Assembly: GCF_002224125.1 (NCBI RefSeq) | Contig: NZ_NCSM01000058.1 | Location: 1-64,000, forward strand | Reading direction: 5' to 3' | Source of the DNA: Streptomyces sp. NBS 14/10 | GTDB taxonomy: Bacteria; Actinomycetota; Actinomycetes; Streptomycetales; Streptomycetaceae | Length of the DNA: 64,000 nt | In this document: piece after piece, positions 17,812-26,784 of the stretch | How positions within the stretch are numbered: the stretch's first letter is position 1 | Layout of the letters: every line of letters starts with the position of its first letter | Position numbers and translations under genes: made by a program | The notes under the pieces: generated by a model | What the model saw: the letters and a program-made list of their open reading frames with translations, nothing else | Databases searched by the model: none | Told to the model about the DNA's origin: nothing

Positions 17812-18716
17812 GTCCGGAGCCGCCCATTCCGGCCCATGCGTCGGCACAGCATGAACACGACGGCTGCGACGAGCAGATAGGCGGGCACGAGCAGTACCGC
17901 GTCGGGGGTCGTCCGGGTCGCCGACCAGCCCGCGTGGCGCTGGTCGCCCTCCAGCGCGACGCGGTTGACGGTGAGAAAGGTCAGGTGGGTGCCGATGGCG
18001 GCCCAGAGCGGGGCCTGGCCGACCGCCGTCCGGGCCGCGACGAGGGTCAGCCCGAAGATGGGGAGCAGGATCAGATAGGAGGCCGTGTCCTGTCCCGGTG
18101 GCACGATGCCGATGGGGGCGGGATCGGCGCCGGTCAAGCGCGCGGTGGCCGCGTACGCCACGGTCGACGTACCCGGCACGAGCAGGAAGACGGCCGTCGT
18201 GCCGAGTGCCGAAGCGGTGCCGCCGAACCGTTCGCGCAGGGCGGTCCAGGCGTAGCCGCGCAGCGTGGTCTCTTCGGGCAGGGCTTCGAGCAGAAGCGCG
18301 ATCACCGCATTGGTCATCAGGAAGCCGACAAGGGGCAATGGGTCCGGGCGCGACCAGCGCAGCAGGCCCCCGGCCGTCCCGGCGCCGAGGACGAGCACCG
18401 CCGACGCCGCCGTCACGCCCACGCCGGTGAGAAACGCCCGCTGGCCGGCCCGGGCACCGCCGAGGCCCAAGGCCTTGAGCGATGCGCCGCGCCGCCGTAC
18501 CGCGAGAGTTACGGGGACGAGGGCCAGCGCGCTGACCAGAACGGCCGGGACCAGCCGGGCCGCCGTCCCGGTGAGGCCGACCCTCTCCGCGGCGGCCGAG
18601 CCCGCCGCCGTGCCGATGCCCAGCGCGGCGGCCATGACCAGGCCGCCGGTAAGAGCCCTGACCAGGGCGCTGGGTCGGGAAGTGGCGGGTTGCCCGCCCG
18701 GGTGCTGCCTCGTCAT
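17598..18716 (-). CDS. CPBP-family intramembrane protease-like protein with run-on C-terminus
   Basis: 372 residues as read. Residues 1-300 have about eight hydrophobic segments and the CPBP (Abi) motif LPEETTLRGYAW (EExxxR), with a later GTHLTFLTVN segment for the second metal/active-site His. Members include prenyl-protein-type and bacteriocin-immunity membrane proteases. Beyond residue 302 the sequence becomes Ser/Arg/Ala-rich (RASRSARRAASSAIRAS) and is the antisense of the MerR gene, so the original stop has probably been lost. ATG 18716 has AGGACGGG upstream. Typical family length is about 250-310. Confidence 0.78.
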   Translation of the reverse strand: MTRQHPGGQPATSRPSALVRALTGGLVMAAALGIGTAAGSAAAERVGLTGTAARLVPAVLVSALALVPVTLAVRRRGASLKALGLGGARAGQRAFLTGVGVTAASAVLVLGAGTAGGLLRWSRPDPLPLVGFLMTNAVIALLLEALPEETTLRGYAWTALRERFGGTASALGTTAVFLLVPGTSTVAYAATARLTGADPAPIGIVPPGQDTASYLILLPIFGLTLVAARTAVGQAPLWAAIGTHLTFLTVNRVALEGDQRHAGWSATRTTPDAVLLVPAYLLVAAVVFMLCRRMGRNGRLRTYDTRNGHPVPTRASRSARRAASSAIRASITRIFSSNSADNASAESGASRSSSKFRPISASEKPSVCAVRT

Positions 18717-18853
18717 GTGCCCGTCCTGGCTGAGCTGGTGATCGGTCCGCCGTGCTGCTGCCAGTCTCGGTTCCGTTTCGGCCGCGAACCTCGTGACCGC
18801 TGATGAGACGCGGGTACATCCTTCGAGGTATTCCGGGTCAGAGGTGTTCCGGG

Positions 18854-19987
18854 TCAGCGGACCTTGGCGAAGAAGGTGCGCATGTCGGTGGCCAGGTGGT
18901 CGGGCTGTTCCATGGCCACGAAGTGGTGGCCGCCCGGATTGTCGGTGGGCCAGTGGACGATGGTGTTGTGCCGCTCGGCGAGCCGCCGGATGCCGGGAGC
19001 GCCGCTGTAGACGCCGGTCGGCACGGCCTTCTGGCCCTCCGGCCAGCCGAAGCCCGTGCTGTCGTACATGGGCCAGGAGGAGGAGCCGAAGGTGTCGGTG
19101 AGCCAGTAGAGGGTTGTGTTGGTGAGGATCAGGTCGCGGTCGATCAGCTCCTCGGGGAGTTTGTCGGCGACGGTGAACTCCTTGAACTTCTGGGTCATCC
19201 AGGCCAGCGCGGCGACGGGGGAGTCGTGCCAGCCGTACGCGAAGGTCTGCGGGGCGGCGCGCAGCAGGGCGTGGTGGGGGACGCCGTTCATCCAGTCGGC
19301 CTGCTGGAGCTGTTCGAAGACCGCGCGTTCGTCGTCGGTCAGCTCGGGGAGGTCGGCCTCCATGGGGAGGCCGAGGCCGGCGATGATGTAGACGCCGACG
19401 ACGTGGTCCGGTGCCGCCTTGGCCACTTCCGGGGCGATGTACGCGCCGAGGTCACCGCCCTGGACGCCGTAGCGGTCGTAGCCGAGGCGCTGCATCAGCC
19501 GCACCCAGAGCCCCGCCACCCGGGCGACGGTCCAGCCGGTTTCGCGGGGCGCTGCGGAGAAGCCGTAGCCGGGCGGGGACGGGACGACGACGTGGAAGGC
19601 GTGGGACGGGTCGCCGCCGTATGCGCGGGGGTCGGTGAGGTGGCCGATGAGGTCGGTGAACTCGATGAAGGAGTTCGGCCAGCCGTGGTTGAGGATCAGC
19701 GGCAGGGCGTCGGGTTCGGGTGAGCGTACGTGCAGGAAGTGGATGTCCTGTCCGTCGATCTCGGTCATGAACTGGGGGAATTCATTCAAGCGCGCCTCGT
19801 GCCGGCGCCAGTCGTAGCCTCCCTGCCAGTAGTCGGCCAGCTCCTTGAGATGGGCCAGCGGCACGCCACGCCTCCAGCCCTCGCCGGGGAGTTGGCTCGG
19901 CCAGCGGGTGTTGGCCAGGCGGTCGCGGAGGTCGGCTATCTCGGACTGGGGGATGTCGATGCGGAAGGGGCGTGGTTCATTGCTCAT
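18854..19987 (-). CDS. Epoxide hydrolase (EHN-type alpha/beta hydrolase)
   Basis: 377 residues. The N-terminal EHN lid (FRIDIPQSEIADLRDRLAN, then TRWPSQLPGEGW) is followed by an alpha/beta-hydrolase core: oxyanion HGWP, nucleophile Asp in VQGGDLGAYI, and catalytic His in PGGHHFVAMEQP. The family opens epoxides to diols. ATG 19987 has GGAAG 5 nt upstream. It is divergent from the WYL-domain regulator gene with a 90-100-bp promoter region containing an inverted repeat, so that regulator probably controls it. Substrate unknown. Confidence 0.92.
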   Translation of the reverse strand: MSNEPRPFRIDIPQSEIADLRDRLANTRWPSQLPGEGWRRGVPLAHLKELADYWQGGYDWRRHEARLNEFPQFMTEIDGQDIHFLHVRSPEPDALPLILNHGWPNSFIEFTDLIGHLTDPRAYGGDPSHAFHVVVPSPPGYGFSAAPRETGWTVARVAGLWVRLMQRLGYDRYGVQGGDLGAYIAPEVAKAAPDHVVGVYIIAGLGLPMEADLPELTDDERAVFEQLQQADWMNGVPHHALLRAAPQTFAYGWHDSPVAALAWMTQKFKEFTVADKLPEELIDRDLILTNTTLYWLTDTFGSSSWPMYDSTGFGWPEGQKAVPTGVYSGAPGIRRLAERHNTIVHWPTDNPGGHHFVAMEQPDHLATDMRTFFAKVR

Positions 19988-20041
19988 GGCGGCTTCCATC
20001 CTCAAGACGCTGGTGTGCGGTCGTGAGCGACAGTAGGTCCC

Positions 20042-20066
20042 ATCTAGGTCGGATCCTGGCCTAGAT
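20042..20066. promoter_or_regulatory. Candidate operator between epoxide hydrolase and WYL regulator
   Basis: Perfect 7-bp inverted repeat ATCTAGG (20042-20048) / CCTAGAT (20060-20066) with 11-bp spacer, just upstream of the regulator and in the shared divergent promoter region. Confidence 0.5.
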
Positions 20067-20077
20067 CACACGGCATC

Positions 20078-21052
20078 ATGGGCGCCATGAGTACTCCTTC
20101 GGGCCGGTTGTTGTCGTTGCTGTCCCTGTTGCAGACCCCGCGCGAATGGCCCGGCAGCGAGCTCGCCGATCGTCTGGGCGTCAGCCCTCGTACGGTCCGG
20201 CGGGACGTCGACCGGCTGCGCGAGCTGGGATATCCGGTCGAGGCGAGCATGGGGGCCGCCGGGGGATACCGGCTCGCCGCGGGCAAGGCCATGCCGCCGC
20301 TGCTGCTCGACGACGAGGAGGCGGTGGCCATCGCGGTCGCGCTCAGTACGGCGGTCGGCAAGCCGGTGAGCGGTATCGAGCAGGCGTCCCTGCGCGCCCT
20401 GGCCAAGCTGGAGCAGGTGTTGCCGTCCCGGCTGCGGCACCGGGTCGGGGCCTTCCGGGCCGCCACGGAGTCGCTGTTCACCGAGAGCACCACGCCCGTC
20501 GACCCGCATGAGCTCGCGGTGGCCGCCGCGGCCGTGGCCGGCCATGAACGGCTGCGGTTCGGCTACGAGTCGGGGGACGGCAGCCGGACCCGGCGGCTGG
20601 TCGAGCCGCACCGGCTGGTGCTGGCGGGGCGCCGCTGGTATCTGCTGGCGTACGACACCGAGCGCGACGACTGGCGGATCTTCCGCGTCGACCGGATGTC
20701 CCGCCTTCAGCCCACCGGCGTACGCGTCCCGCCCCGCGAGCTGCCCGAGAAGGACGCGGCCGCCTTCGTCACCCGCAGGATGTACTCACTCGCGCCCACC
20801 TACGAGGTGCGGGCCACCCTCCGGCTTCCGGCCGATCGGGCGGCCGAGCGGCTGGGCGCCACGCCCGGCGAGCTGCGGCCGATCGACGAGAACAGCTGTG
20901 AGCTGAACGGACGCGCCGATACGTTGGAGTGGCTGGCGTCCCGGCTGCTCATGCTGGGCTGTGAGTTCCAGGTGCATGAGCCCCCGGAGCTGCTGGCCCA
21001 TCTGCGCGTGATCGGGGATCGCGCCCTTAGGGCCGCCGCCGCGCGGCCGTGA
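20078..21052 (+). CDS. YafY/DeoR-like regulator with WYL domain
   Basis: 324 residues (or 321 from the ATG at 20087). N-terminal HTH (GSELADRLGVSPRTVRRDVD then RLRELGYPVEA) and AAGGYRLAAG are typical of the HTH-11/WYL family. The central WYL-type domain reads LVEPHRLVLAGRRWYLLAYD, and a C-terminal WCX segment ends in a helical tail. WYL domains bind small ligands or nucleic acid. It most likely represses the divergent epoxide hydrolase through the operator at 20042-20066. Its stop codon lies 14 bp before the long hairpin that separates it from the biosynthetic cluster. Confidence 0.88.
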   Translation: MGAMSTPSGRLLSLLSLLQTPREWPGSELADRLGVSPRTVRRDVDRLRELGYPVEASMGAAGGYRLAAGKAMPPLLLDDEEAVAIAVALSTAVGKPVSGIEQASLRALAKLEQVLPSRLRHRVGAFRAATESLFTESTTPVDPHELAVAAAAVAGHERLRFGYESGDGSRTRRLVEPHRLVLAGRRWYLLAYDTERDDWRIFRVDRMSRLQPTGVRVPPRELPEKDAAAFVTRRMYSLAPTYEVRATLRLPADRAAERLGATPGELRPIDENSCELNGRADTLEWLASRLLMLGCEFQVHEPPELLAHLRVIGDRALRAAAARP

Positions 21053-21066
21053 CGTTGTGGTGAGTG

Positions 21067-21132
21067 TTGCGGTGAGTATGGGACAGCGACACGCCGTGGC
21101 GTCGGCGTGTCGCTGTCCCATACTCACCGCAA
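21067..21132. terminator. Bidirectional terminator, 29-bp perfect stem
   Basis: Arms 21067-21095 and 21104-21132 are exact complements, with an 8-nt loop (GTGGCGTC). It sits between two convergent stop codons (21050-21052 and 21138-21140). The left edge of the biosynthetic operon thus ends here. The length and perfection are remarkable even for Streptomyces. Confidence 0.85.
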
Positions 21133-21137
21133 ATGGC

Positions 21138-22373
21138 TCACAACCCGGCGGCCGCCCGCAGCTTCGCCGCCCGGTCGGTGCGCTCCCAGGTGAACTCCGG
21201 ACGCCCGAAGTGGCCGTACGCGGCGGTCCTGGTGTAGCCGGGGCGCAGCAGGTCCAGGTCGCGGATGATGGCCGCGGGCCTGAGGTCGAAGACCTCGCTG
21301 ATGGCGTCGGTGACCCGCCGCACGGCCACCCGGGCGGTGCCGAAGGTCTCGACGAACAGGCTGACCGGCTCGGCCTTGCCGATGGCGTACGCGACCTGTA
21401 CCTCGCAGCGGTCCGCGAGCCCCGCGGCCACCACGTTCTTGGCGACCCAGCGCATGGCGTACGCGGCGCTGCGGTCGACCTTGGACGGGTCCTTGCCGGA
21501 GAACGCGCCGCCGCCGTGCCGGGCCACGCCCCCGTACGTATCCACGATGATCTTGCGGCCGGTCAGCCCGGCGTCGCCCATGGGGCCGCCGATCTCGAAC
21601 CGGCCGGTGGGGTTGACCAGCAGCCTTACGTCGTCGGTGGCCAGCCGGACGCCGTCGGCGCGCAGGGCTTCCAACTCCGGCTCGACGACATGGGCGCGGA
21701 TGTCGGGGGCGAGCAGATCGGCGAGGTCCACATCGGCGGCGTGCTGGCTGGAGACCACCAGGGTGTCGAGCCTCAGCGGCTTGCTGCCCCGGTACTCGAC
21801 GGTCACCTGTGTCTTGCCGTCGGGGCGCAGATACGGCACGGTGCCGTTCTTGCGTACGGCCGTCAGGCGGCGGGCCAGCCGGTGGGCCAGCATGATCGGG
21901 AGGGGCATCAGCTCGGGTGTCTCGTCGCATGCGTAGCCGAACATCAGGCCCTGGTCGCCCGCGCCCTGGCGGTCCAGCTCGTCGACCACCGGGCCCGAGC
22001 TCGCCGAGCCCGTCGCGTCTGAGGTCTCGCGGATCTCGTACGCCGTGTCGACCCCCTGCGCGATGTCCGGCGACTGGGCGCCGAGGGAGACCGAGACACC
22101 GCAGGTGGCGCCGTCGAAGCCCTTGGTGGAGCGGTCGTAGCCGATGTCCAGGATGCGTTGGCGGACCAGGGACACGATGTCCACGTCCCCGGCGGTGGTC
22201 GAGATCTCGCCCGCGATATGCACCTGGCCCGTGGTGAGCAGCGTCTCCACCGCCACCCGGGCGCGCGGGTCCTTTGCGAGCAGCGCGTCCACGATGGTGT
22301 CGCTGATCTGGTCGGCGATCTTGTCGGGGTGGCCTTCGGTCACCGATTCGGAGGTGAAGAGGCGTACGGACAT
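21138..22373 (-). CDS. metK: S-adenosylmethionine synthetase (cluster paralogue)
   Basis: 411 residues, complete. Motifs: [18 protein letters not shown] (ATP/metal), [12 protein letters not shown], and the phosphate-binding [19 protein letters not shown]. It makes S-adenosylmethionine from Met and ATP in the cytoplasm. Streptomyces have a housekeeping metK elsewhere; a second copy beside a methyltransferase, as the last gene of the biosynthetic operon, suggests dedicated SAM supply for the pathway. The start has AAGGGAG 9 nt upstream. A hairpin (22407-22438) lies in the 98-bp gap after the methyltransferase gene. Confidence 0.95.
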   Translation of the reverse strand: MSVRLFTSESVTEGHPDKIADQISDTIVDALLAKDPRARVAVETLLTTGQVHIAGEISTTAGDVDIVSLVRQRILDIGYDRSTKGFDGATCGVSVSLGAQSPDIAQGVDTAYEIRETSDATGSASSGPVVDELDRQGAGDQGLMFGYACDETPELMPLPIMLAHRLARRLTAVRKNGTVPYLRPDGKTQVTVEYRGSKPLRLDTLVVSSQHAADVDLADLLAPDIRAHVVEPELEALRADGVRLATDDVRLLVNPTGRFEIGGPMGDAGLTGRKIIVDTYGGVARHGGGAFSGKDPSKVDRSAAYAMRWVAKNVVAAGLADRCEVQVAYAIGKAEPVSLFVETFGTARVAVRRVTDAISEVFDLRPAAIIRDLDLLRPGYTRTAAYGHFGRPEFTWERTDRAAKLRAAAGL

Positions 22374-22406
22374 GGTGCGTACTCCCTTATGTGGGATGAG
22401 AGAGGT

Positions 22407-22438
22407 GCTCCCCGGCGCGCGGGGTCACGCCGGGGAGC
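22407..22438. promoter_or_regulatory. Hairpin upstream of metK
   Basis: An 11-bp perfect stem (22407-22417 / 22428-22438) with a 10-nt loop, between the methyltransferase stop and metK. It could attenuate read-through or stabilise the upstream message. No SAM-riboswitch signature was seen. Confidence 0.4.
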
Positions 22439-22471
22439 TGGGGAGGTGGCCTCAACAGGAACAACGGGTGA

Positions 22472-23602
22472 TCAGGAGCGGCGGGCGAGCAGCACCCGGT
22501 GCATCGGGGTGTCGAGCAGGCCGATCCGGCGCAGCCCCGCATCGGCCAGCCACTGGTCGTAGTCGTGGACGGTGAAGGCGTCGCCGCCGCCGGTGGCCAG
22601 CATCGACGCGGCGAACAGCCGGAAGAACTTGTTCTGGACCGAGCCCTCGCCGCCGTCCTCGTCGACGATGTGGTCGGCGATCGCGATCACCCCGTCCTCG
22701 GTGAGCCCCTTGACCGCCTTCAGCAGCAGCTCACGGGCCGACTCGGGGGTCTGGAGGTGGAAGATGTTGACGAACAGCGCCAGGTCGGTGCCGCTGCCCC
22801 AGTCCTCGCTCCAGAAGTCCACGGTCTCGCCCTGGAACCGCTCGGCGACCCCCAGCTGCCCGGCCTGCCGGGTGGCGATCGGGATGATCCGCTCGGCGTC
22901 CAGGCCGCGGGCGGTCAGCTCGGGGAACTCACGCAGCAGCAGATGGCTGTAGATGCCGGTGCCGCAGCCGACGTCCAGGAGGGTCGCGGAGCGGCCGGTG
23001 GTCCAGCCCAGTTCGCGCAGCGCGCCGGCCAGCGAACGGGTGATCGGCGGCGCCCAGAAGTTGATGCCGCGGACCAGCGAGGTGTAGTCCTCCTCCGATA
23101 TCTGGTTGAGCTGCTGCGCGCCCTCGGCGGTGCGGGCGCCGGAGCGTACGTTCTCGGCGAGCCGGCGCCAGGCGTTCCAGGCCACATTGCGGTCGTGGCC
23201 GATCTTCCCGGCGAGGCTGAAGAGCCCGTCGGGCGCGAACACGCCGTGCAGTTCGGCCGGGAGGGTGTAGACGGCCTGGCCGTCCTCCCCTCTGCTGCGC
23301 TCGACGACGTCGTACGCGTACAGGCCGTCCAGCAGGACCCGGGTGGCCCGCAGATCGGTGTCCAGCACCTCGGCGAGCTGCGCGGCGGTGGCCGGGCCGA
23401 CGGTGAGGGCGGCGAAGGCGCCGAGGTCCTGGGCGGCCTCGATGACGCCTGGAGCCCACATGCCGATCAGGTGCTCGTACAGCCGGTGGGCGGCGCGGAC
23501 CTCGCCGTCCACGGCCTCCGGGAAGGCGGTGGTGTCGACGAGCGGGGTGAGGTTGGCGGAGGCGGTGGTGACGGTGGTGGCAGTGGTGGCGGGAACGGTC
23601 AT
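22472..23602 (-). CDS. SAM-dependent methyltransferase (O-methyltransferase family 2)
   Basis: 376 residues: an N-terminal dimerisation domain (GMWAPGVIEAAQDLGAFAAL and the winged-helix-like TAAQLAEVLDTDLRATRVLL) and a C-terminal Rossmann fold with SAM motif LLDVGCGTGIYSHLL. The plant-like catalytic position HDW is replaced by FHLQT. The family covers O-methylation of polyketides and also C-methylation of keto acids such as phenylpyruvate, so it could methylate the acyl chain or give beta-methyl-Phe. I cannot decide from sequence. ATG 23602 has GGAG upstream. Next to metK, after the ketoreductase gene with a 64-bp gap. Confidence 0.88.
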   Translation of the reverse strand: MTVPATTATTVTTASANLTPLVDTTAFPEAVDGEVRAAHRLYEHLIGMWAPGVIEAAQDLGAFAALTVGPATAAQLAEVLDTDLRATRVLLDGLYAYDVVERSRGEDGQAVYTLPAELHGVFAPDGLFSLAGKIGHDRNVAWNAWRRLAENVRSGARTAEGAQQLNQISEEDYTSLVRGINFWAPPITRSLAGALRELGWTTGRSATLLDVGCGTGIYSHLLLREFPELTARGLDAERIIPIATRQAGQLGVAERFQGETVDFWSEDWGSGTDLALFVNIFHLQTPESARELLLKAVKGLTEDGVIAIADHIVDEDGGEGSVQNKFFRLFAASMLATGGGDAFTVHDYDQWLADAGLRRIGLLDTPMHRVLLARRS

Positions 23603-23666
23603 GAGGCCGGCTCCTTGGAGTGTCGAGTGGGGACAACAGGGCTGTAGCGAACAGTGGGCGGGGGTG

Positions 23667-24413
23667 TCACAGGACGATCCCGCCGTCGATCTGCAGCACG
23701 GATCCGGTGATGTACGCGGACTTGTCGGAGGCCAGGAAGGACACGGCCTCCGCGACCTCCTCCGCGGTGCCGAACCGGCCAAGCGGAATGGCCGCCACGG
23801 CACGGTCGCGCTGGCTTCCGCTGAGGGCGCCGGTCATATCGGTGTCGATCATTCCGGGGGCCACGGCGTTGGCGCGGATGCCGTAGCGGCCAACCTCCTT
23901 GGCCAGCGCCCGGGTCATGGCGACCATCCCGGCCTTGGAGGCCGAGTAGTTGCCCTGACCCGGGTTGCCGTAGACCCCGGACACCGACGAGAGGGTGATG
24001 ATCGAGCCCGACTTGCGCTTGACCATCGGGAACAGCACGGCCCGGCAGACATGGGCCGCCCCGTCCAGGTTGGTGGACACGACCGACCGCCAGTCCTGGT
24101 CGGACATCATCAGCATCGGCTTGTCGCGGGTGATGCCCGCGCTGGCCACGGCGACGGCGACGGGGCCCAGTTCGCGCTCGGTGCGCGCGACCCATTCGCG
24201 TACGGCCTCGCCGTCGCTGATGTCCAGGCGCTGGGCGAGGGAGCCGACCCCCAGCTCGGCCAGTTCCTTGCCGAGCTGCCGGGCCGCCTCCTCGTCCGAG
24301 CGGTAGCAGAAGCTGATCGCATAGCCGTCCTGGGCCAGCCGCAGCGCGGCCGCCCGGCCGATGCCCCGGGAGCCGCCGCTGACCAGCGCGACCGGCGGGG
24401 GCGCCCCGCTCAT
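23667..24413 (-). CDS. fabG: 3-oxoacyl-ACP reductase (FabG-like ketoreductase)
   Basis: 248 residues, short-chain dehydrogenase: NADPH site SGGSRGIGRAA, catalytic Ser in LSSVSGVYG and Tyr/Lys in YSASK, and C-terminal TGSVLQIDGG typical of FabG. It would reduce the 3-keto group of an ACP-bound chain. Its ATG overlaps the stop of the CLF-like gene by 4 nt (24410-24413), so KS, CLF and KR are co-translated. It implies the acyl chain is at least reduced to the 3-hydroxy state; a dehydratase is missing from the window and might come from fatty acid synthesis. Confidence 0.94.
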   Translation of the reverse strand: MSGAPPPVALVSGGSRGIGRAAALRLAQDGYAISFCYRSDEEAARQLGKELAELGVGSLAQRLDISDGEAVREWVARTERELGPVAVAVASAGITRDKPMLMMSDQDWRSVVSTNLDGAAHVCRAVLFPMVKRKSGSIITLSSVSGVYGNPGQGNYSASKAGMVAMTRALAKEVGRYGIRANAVAPGMIDTDMTGALSGSQRDRAVAAIPLGRFGTAEEVAEAVSFLASDKSAYITGSVLQIDGGIVL

Positions 24414-25564
24414 CGGGCACCGCCCAGCAGCCGCAGCACCCCGCAGGCCACCAGGCCCTCGCGGTCCACCGAGGTGATCACGGCGGCCCGCCCGGCCGAG
24501 GCCGGGTCGGCTCCGGCTGTGACCAGGACCGCGGCGAGTTGGAACGCGGCCTGGGCCGAGGCGGTGTCGCCGATGAGCTCGTGGCACATCCCCCGGCCCG
24601 CGGCCTCCTGGCCGAACAGCTCGGTCAGCAGGGCCTGTTCGTGGTCGCCCGCGTCGCCGCTCAGCCCGCCCCCGGACGCCGCCCACACCTCGTCCGGGCC
24701 GATCCCGGACTCGGCCAGGGCGTGGCGCACGCTCTCCCGCAGGGTGCCGGGCAGATCGCCGCCGACGTCCACCCGTACGTCGATCGCCAGGAGTTCGGCG
24801 AGCGCCGGGCGGTCCTCGGGGAGGGTGTCGGCGGGTTCGATCAGCAGCACCGCGCAGCCCTCCCCTAGCGGCGCGGTCTGCTCCTCGTCCGCGCCACGGC
24901 TGTGGCGCTCCAGCCAGGAACGGGCCCCGGAGTACTCCTCCACCGCCCCCACCAGCGCCCGCTCGGCCCGGCCCGCGGCCAGCAGCCGGCGGGCGTAGGC
25001 GAGGGCGAGCAGCGCGGTCGGACGGCCGCCGGCCACGGTGGTGTTGGGGCCCTTGAGGCCGAAGCGGATGGCGCTGGCCCCGGCCGGGCTGTTCATCAGG
25101 GTGTTGGGCATCAGCTGGGCCGGTACGTCGTACGGCTTCTCCCCGAGATACGAGGCCCGGCTGAAGTTCTGCTGACTGGCCGCGCTGCCCAGGGTGGTGC
25201 CGAGGACGAGCGCGGTCCCGGCCCCGCGGGTCACCGGGCGCTCGTCGGCCTCGGCCTCGTCGAACAGCTCGCGTACGGCGGTGACCGCGAGCCCCATGGC
25301 CCGGTCCATGGTGCGGGTGCCGGCCCGGCCGAGGATCTGGCGGATGTCGAAACCGGGCACCAGGCAGGCGGCGGCGTCCGGCGTCTGCCAGGCCGCCGGG
25401 TCCGGTACGGACTCGGTGGGGCGGCGCCCGGTGATCCCCTCCGCGTACGCCGCACGGCCCATGCCGTACGGGGAGACGGCCGACCAGGCGGTGATGACGG
25501 CGCGGTCGGTACGGGCGGGCGGCCGGGTCCCGGTGGTGACCTCCTCGGTGGGTACGGGGGTCAT
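24410..25564 (-). CDS. Chain-length-factor-like ketosynthase homologue, no active Cys
   Basis: 384 residues with a condensing-enzyme fold (AVSPYGMGRAAY, the VLGTTLGSAASQQNFS strand, and a late ACGVLRLLGG end). The position of the catalytic Cys, aligned through the conserved GP turn, is Arg181 (VAGGRPTALLAL), and the active-site His motifs GTGT and GHSMGA are absent. In type II PKSs such a partner forms a heterodimer with the active KS and sets chain length. Its start overlaps the KS stop by 4 nt (25561-25564). A stand-alone function is unlikely. Confidence 0.85.
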   Translation of the reverse strand: MTPVPTEEVTTGTRPPARTDRAVITAWSAVSPYGMGRAAYAEGITGRRPTESVPDPAAWQTPDAAACLVPGFDIRQILGRAGTRTMDRAMGLAVTAVRELFDEAEADERPVTRGAGTALVLGTTLGSAASQQNFSRASYLGEKPYDVPAQLMPNTLMNSPAGASAIRFGLKGPNTTVAGGRPTALLALAYARRLLAAGRAERALVGAVEEYSGARSWLERHSRGADEEQTAPLGEGCAVLLIEPADTLPEDRPALAELLAIDVRVDVGGDLPGTLRESVRHALAESGIGPDEVWAASGGGLSGDAGDHEQALLTELFGQEAAGRGMCHELIGDTASAQAAFQLAAVLVTAGADPASAGRAAVITSVDREGLVACGVLRLLGGAR

Positions 25565-26784
25565 CGCTGGTCCTCCTCATAGCGGCCGAGGACGACGGAG
25601 GCGTTGTTGCCGCCGAAGGCCAGGCCGTTGTTGACCACGATCCGCAGCGGCGCCGAGACGGCGTGGTTGGGCACGCAGTCGATGCCGCATTCGGGATCGG
25701 TGGAGCGGTGGTTGACGGTGGGCGGGATGAAGCCGTGCGCCAGGGCGACGGCCGAGGCCGCGGCGCCCAGGGCGCTGGCCGCGCCCATGGAGTGGCCGAG
25801 CATGGACTTCAGGGCCACGGTGCGCGGCGGCCGGTCGCCGAACAGCTCGCGGATCGCGCGCGTCTCGGTGATGTCGTTGGTCTTGGTGCCCGTGCCGTGC
25901 GCGGACACCAGATCGACCTCTTCCGGTTTGATTCCGGCGTCGGCGAGCGCCAGGCCCATGCAGCGGGCGACGCTCTCCTGATCGGGCGCGGTCGGGTGGT
26001 GGGCGTCGCAGTTGAGGCCGTAGCCCAGCAGCTCGGCGTAGATCCGGGCGCCGCGCGCCCGCGCCGACTCCAGGGTCTCCAGCAGCAGGACGCCGGCGCC
26101 CTCGGCGGTCAGCAGTCCCTCCCGCTCCGCGTCGAACGGCCGGCACCGGTCGGAGGCGACCAGGCCGAGCCGGGAGAAGCCGGCGAAGGTGCGGCGGGCC
26201 AGCGCGTCCGACCCGCCGACCAGCGCGTAGTCGGCCTCGCCGAACCGTACGGCGTCGAAGCCGTCGCCGATGGCGTAGTTGCCCGCCGCGCAGGCGGTGC
26301 CGAGTACGGAGGGCACCGCCTGCGGGAGCCGCAGTTCACGGACGACGGCCAGCGCCAGCCGGTGGGCCGGCAGCCGCCGTACCGCGGTCGGCTCCAGGCC
26401 CGCCATGCCCACGGCCAGCTCGGACTCGACGAGCTGGTCGAGCTCCCTGGCCTCGCCGTCGGTGGTGCCGATGGTGACCAGGCCGCGCCGGCCGCGCAGC
26501 TCCTCCAGGTCCAGCCCGGCGTCCTGGACGGCCAGCCGGGTGGCGGCCACGGAGAACTGGCTGGCCCGGCCGAGCTCTTCGAGCGGGGTGTGGCGGATCC
26601 ACTCGCCCGGTTCGAAGTCCTTGACCTCGTGGGCAAGTTGGCGGCGGAAGCCGGTGGCGTCGAAGAGGGTGATCTCCCCGGCGCCGCACCGGCCTTCGCG
26701 CAGCCCCCTGGTGAACTCGGTGACGCCATTGCCGATGCTGGACAGGACGCCGAGTCCGGTCAGCACCACTCGCTGGGCGGTCAT
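25561..26784 (-). CDS. fabF: Beta-ketoacyl-ACP synthase (KAS II type), active
   Basis: 407 residues. The triad is complete: Cys165 (LGTACAAGNY), His296 (SAHGTGTKTND) and His331 (LKSMLGHSMGAA, with Lys326). It condenses malonyl-ACP with an acyl-ACP. With the CLF-like partner, the FabG and the ACP it forms a minimal, reducing type-II-like PKS for the starter acyl unit of the peptide (inference). Start: ATG 26784 overlaps the ACP stop by 4 nt. The frame is open 40 codons further upstream, antisense to nothing and inside the ACP gene, so the shorter start is right. Confidence 0.93.
   Translation of the reverse strand: MTAQRVVLTGLGVLSSIGNGVTEFTRGLREGRCGAGEITLFDATGFRRQLAHEVKDFEPGEWIRHTPLEELGRASQFSVAATRLAVQDAGLDLEELRGRRGLVTIGTTDGEARELDQLVESELAVGMAGLEPTAVRRLPAHRLALAVVRELRLPQAVPSVLGTACAAGNYAIGDGFDAVRFGEADYALVGGSDALARRTFAGFSRLGLVASDRCRPFDAEREGLLTAEGAGVLLLETLESARARGARIYAELLGYGLNCDAHHPTAPDQESVARCMGLALADAGIKPEEVDLVSAHGTGTKTNDITETRAIRELFGDRPPRTVALKSMLGHSMGAASALGAAASAVALAHGFIPPTVNHRSTDPECGIDCVPNHAVSAPLRIVVNNGLAFGGNNASVVLGRYEEDQR

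Noticed and set aside
22374..22471. Possible SAM riboswitch before metK
   Set aside because: Only a simple 11-bp hairpin is visible; no conserved SAM-I, SAM-II or SAM-IV core elements were recognised.
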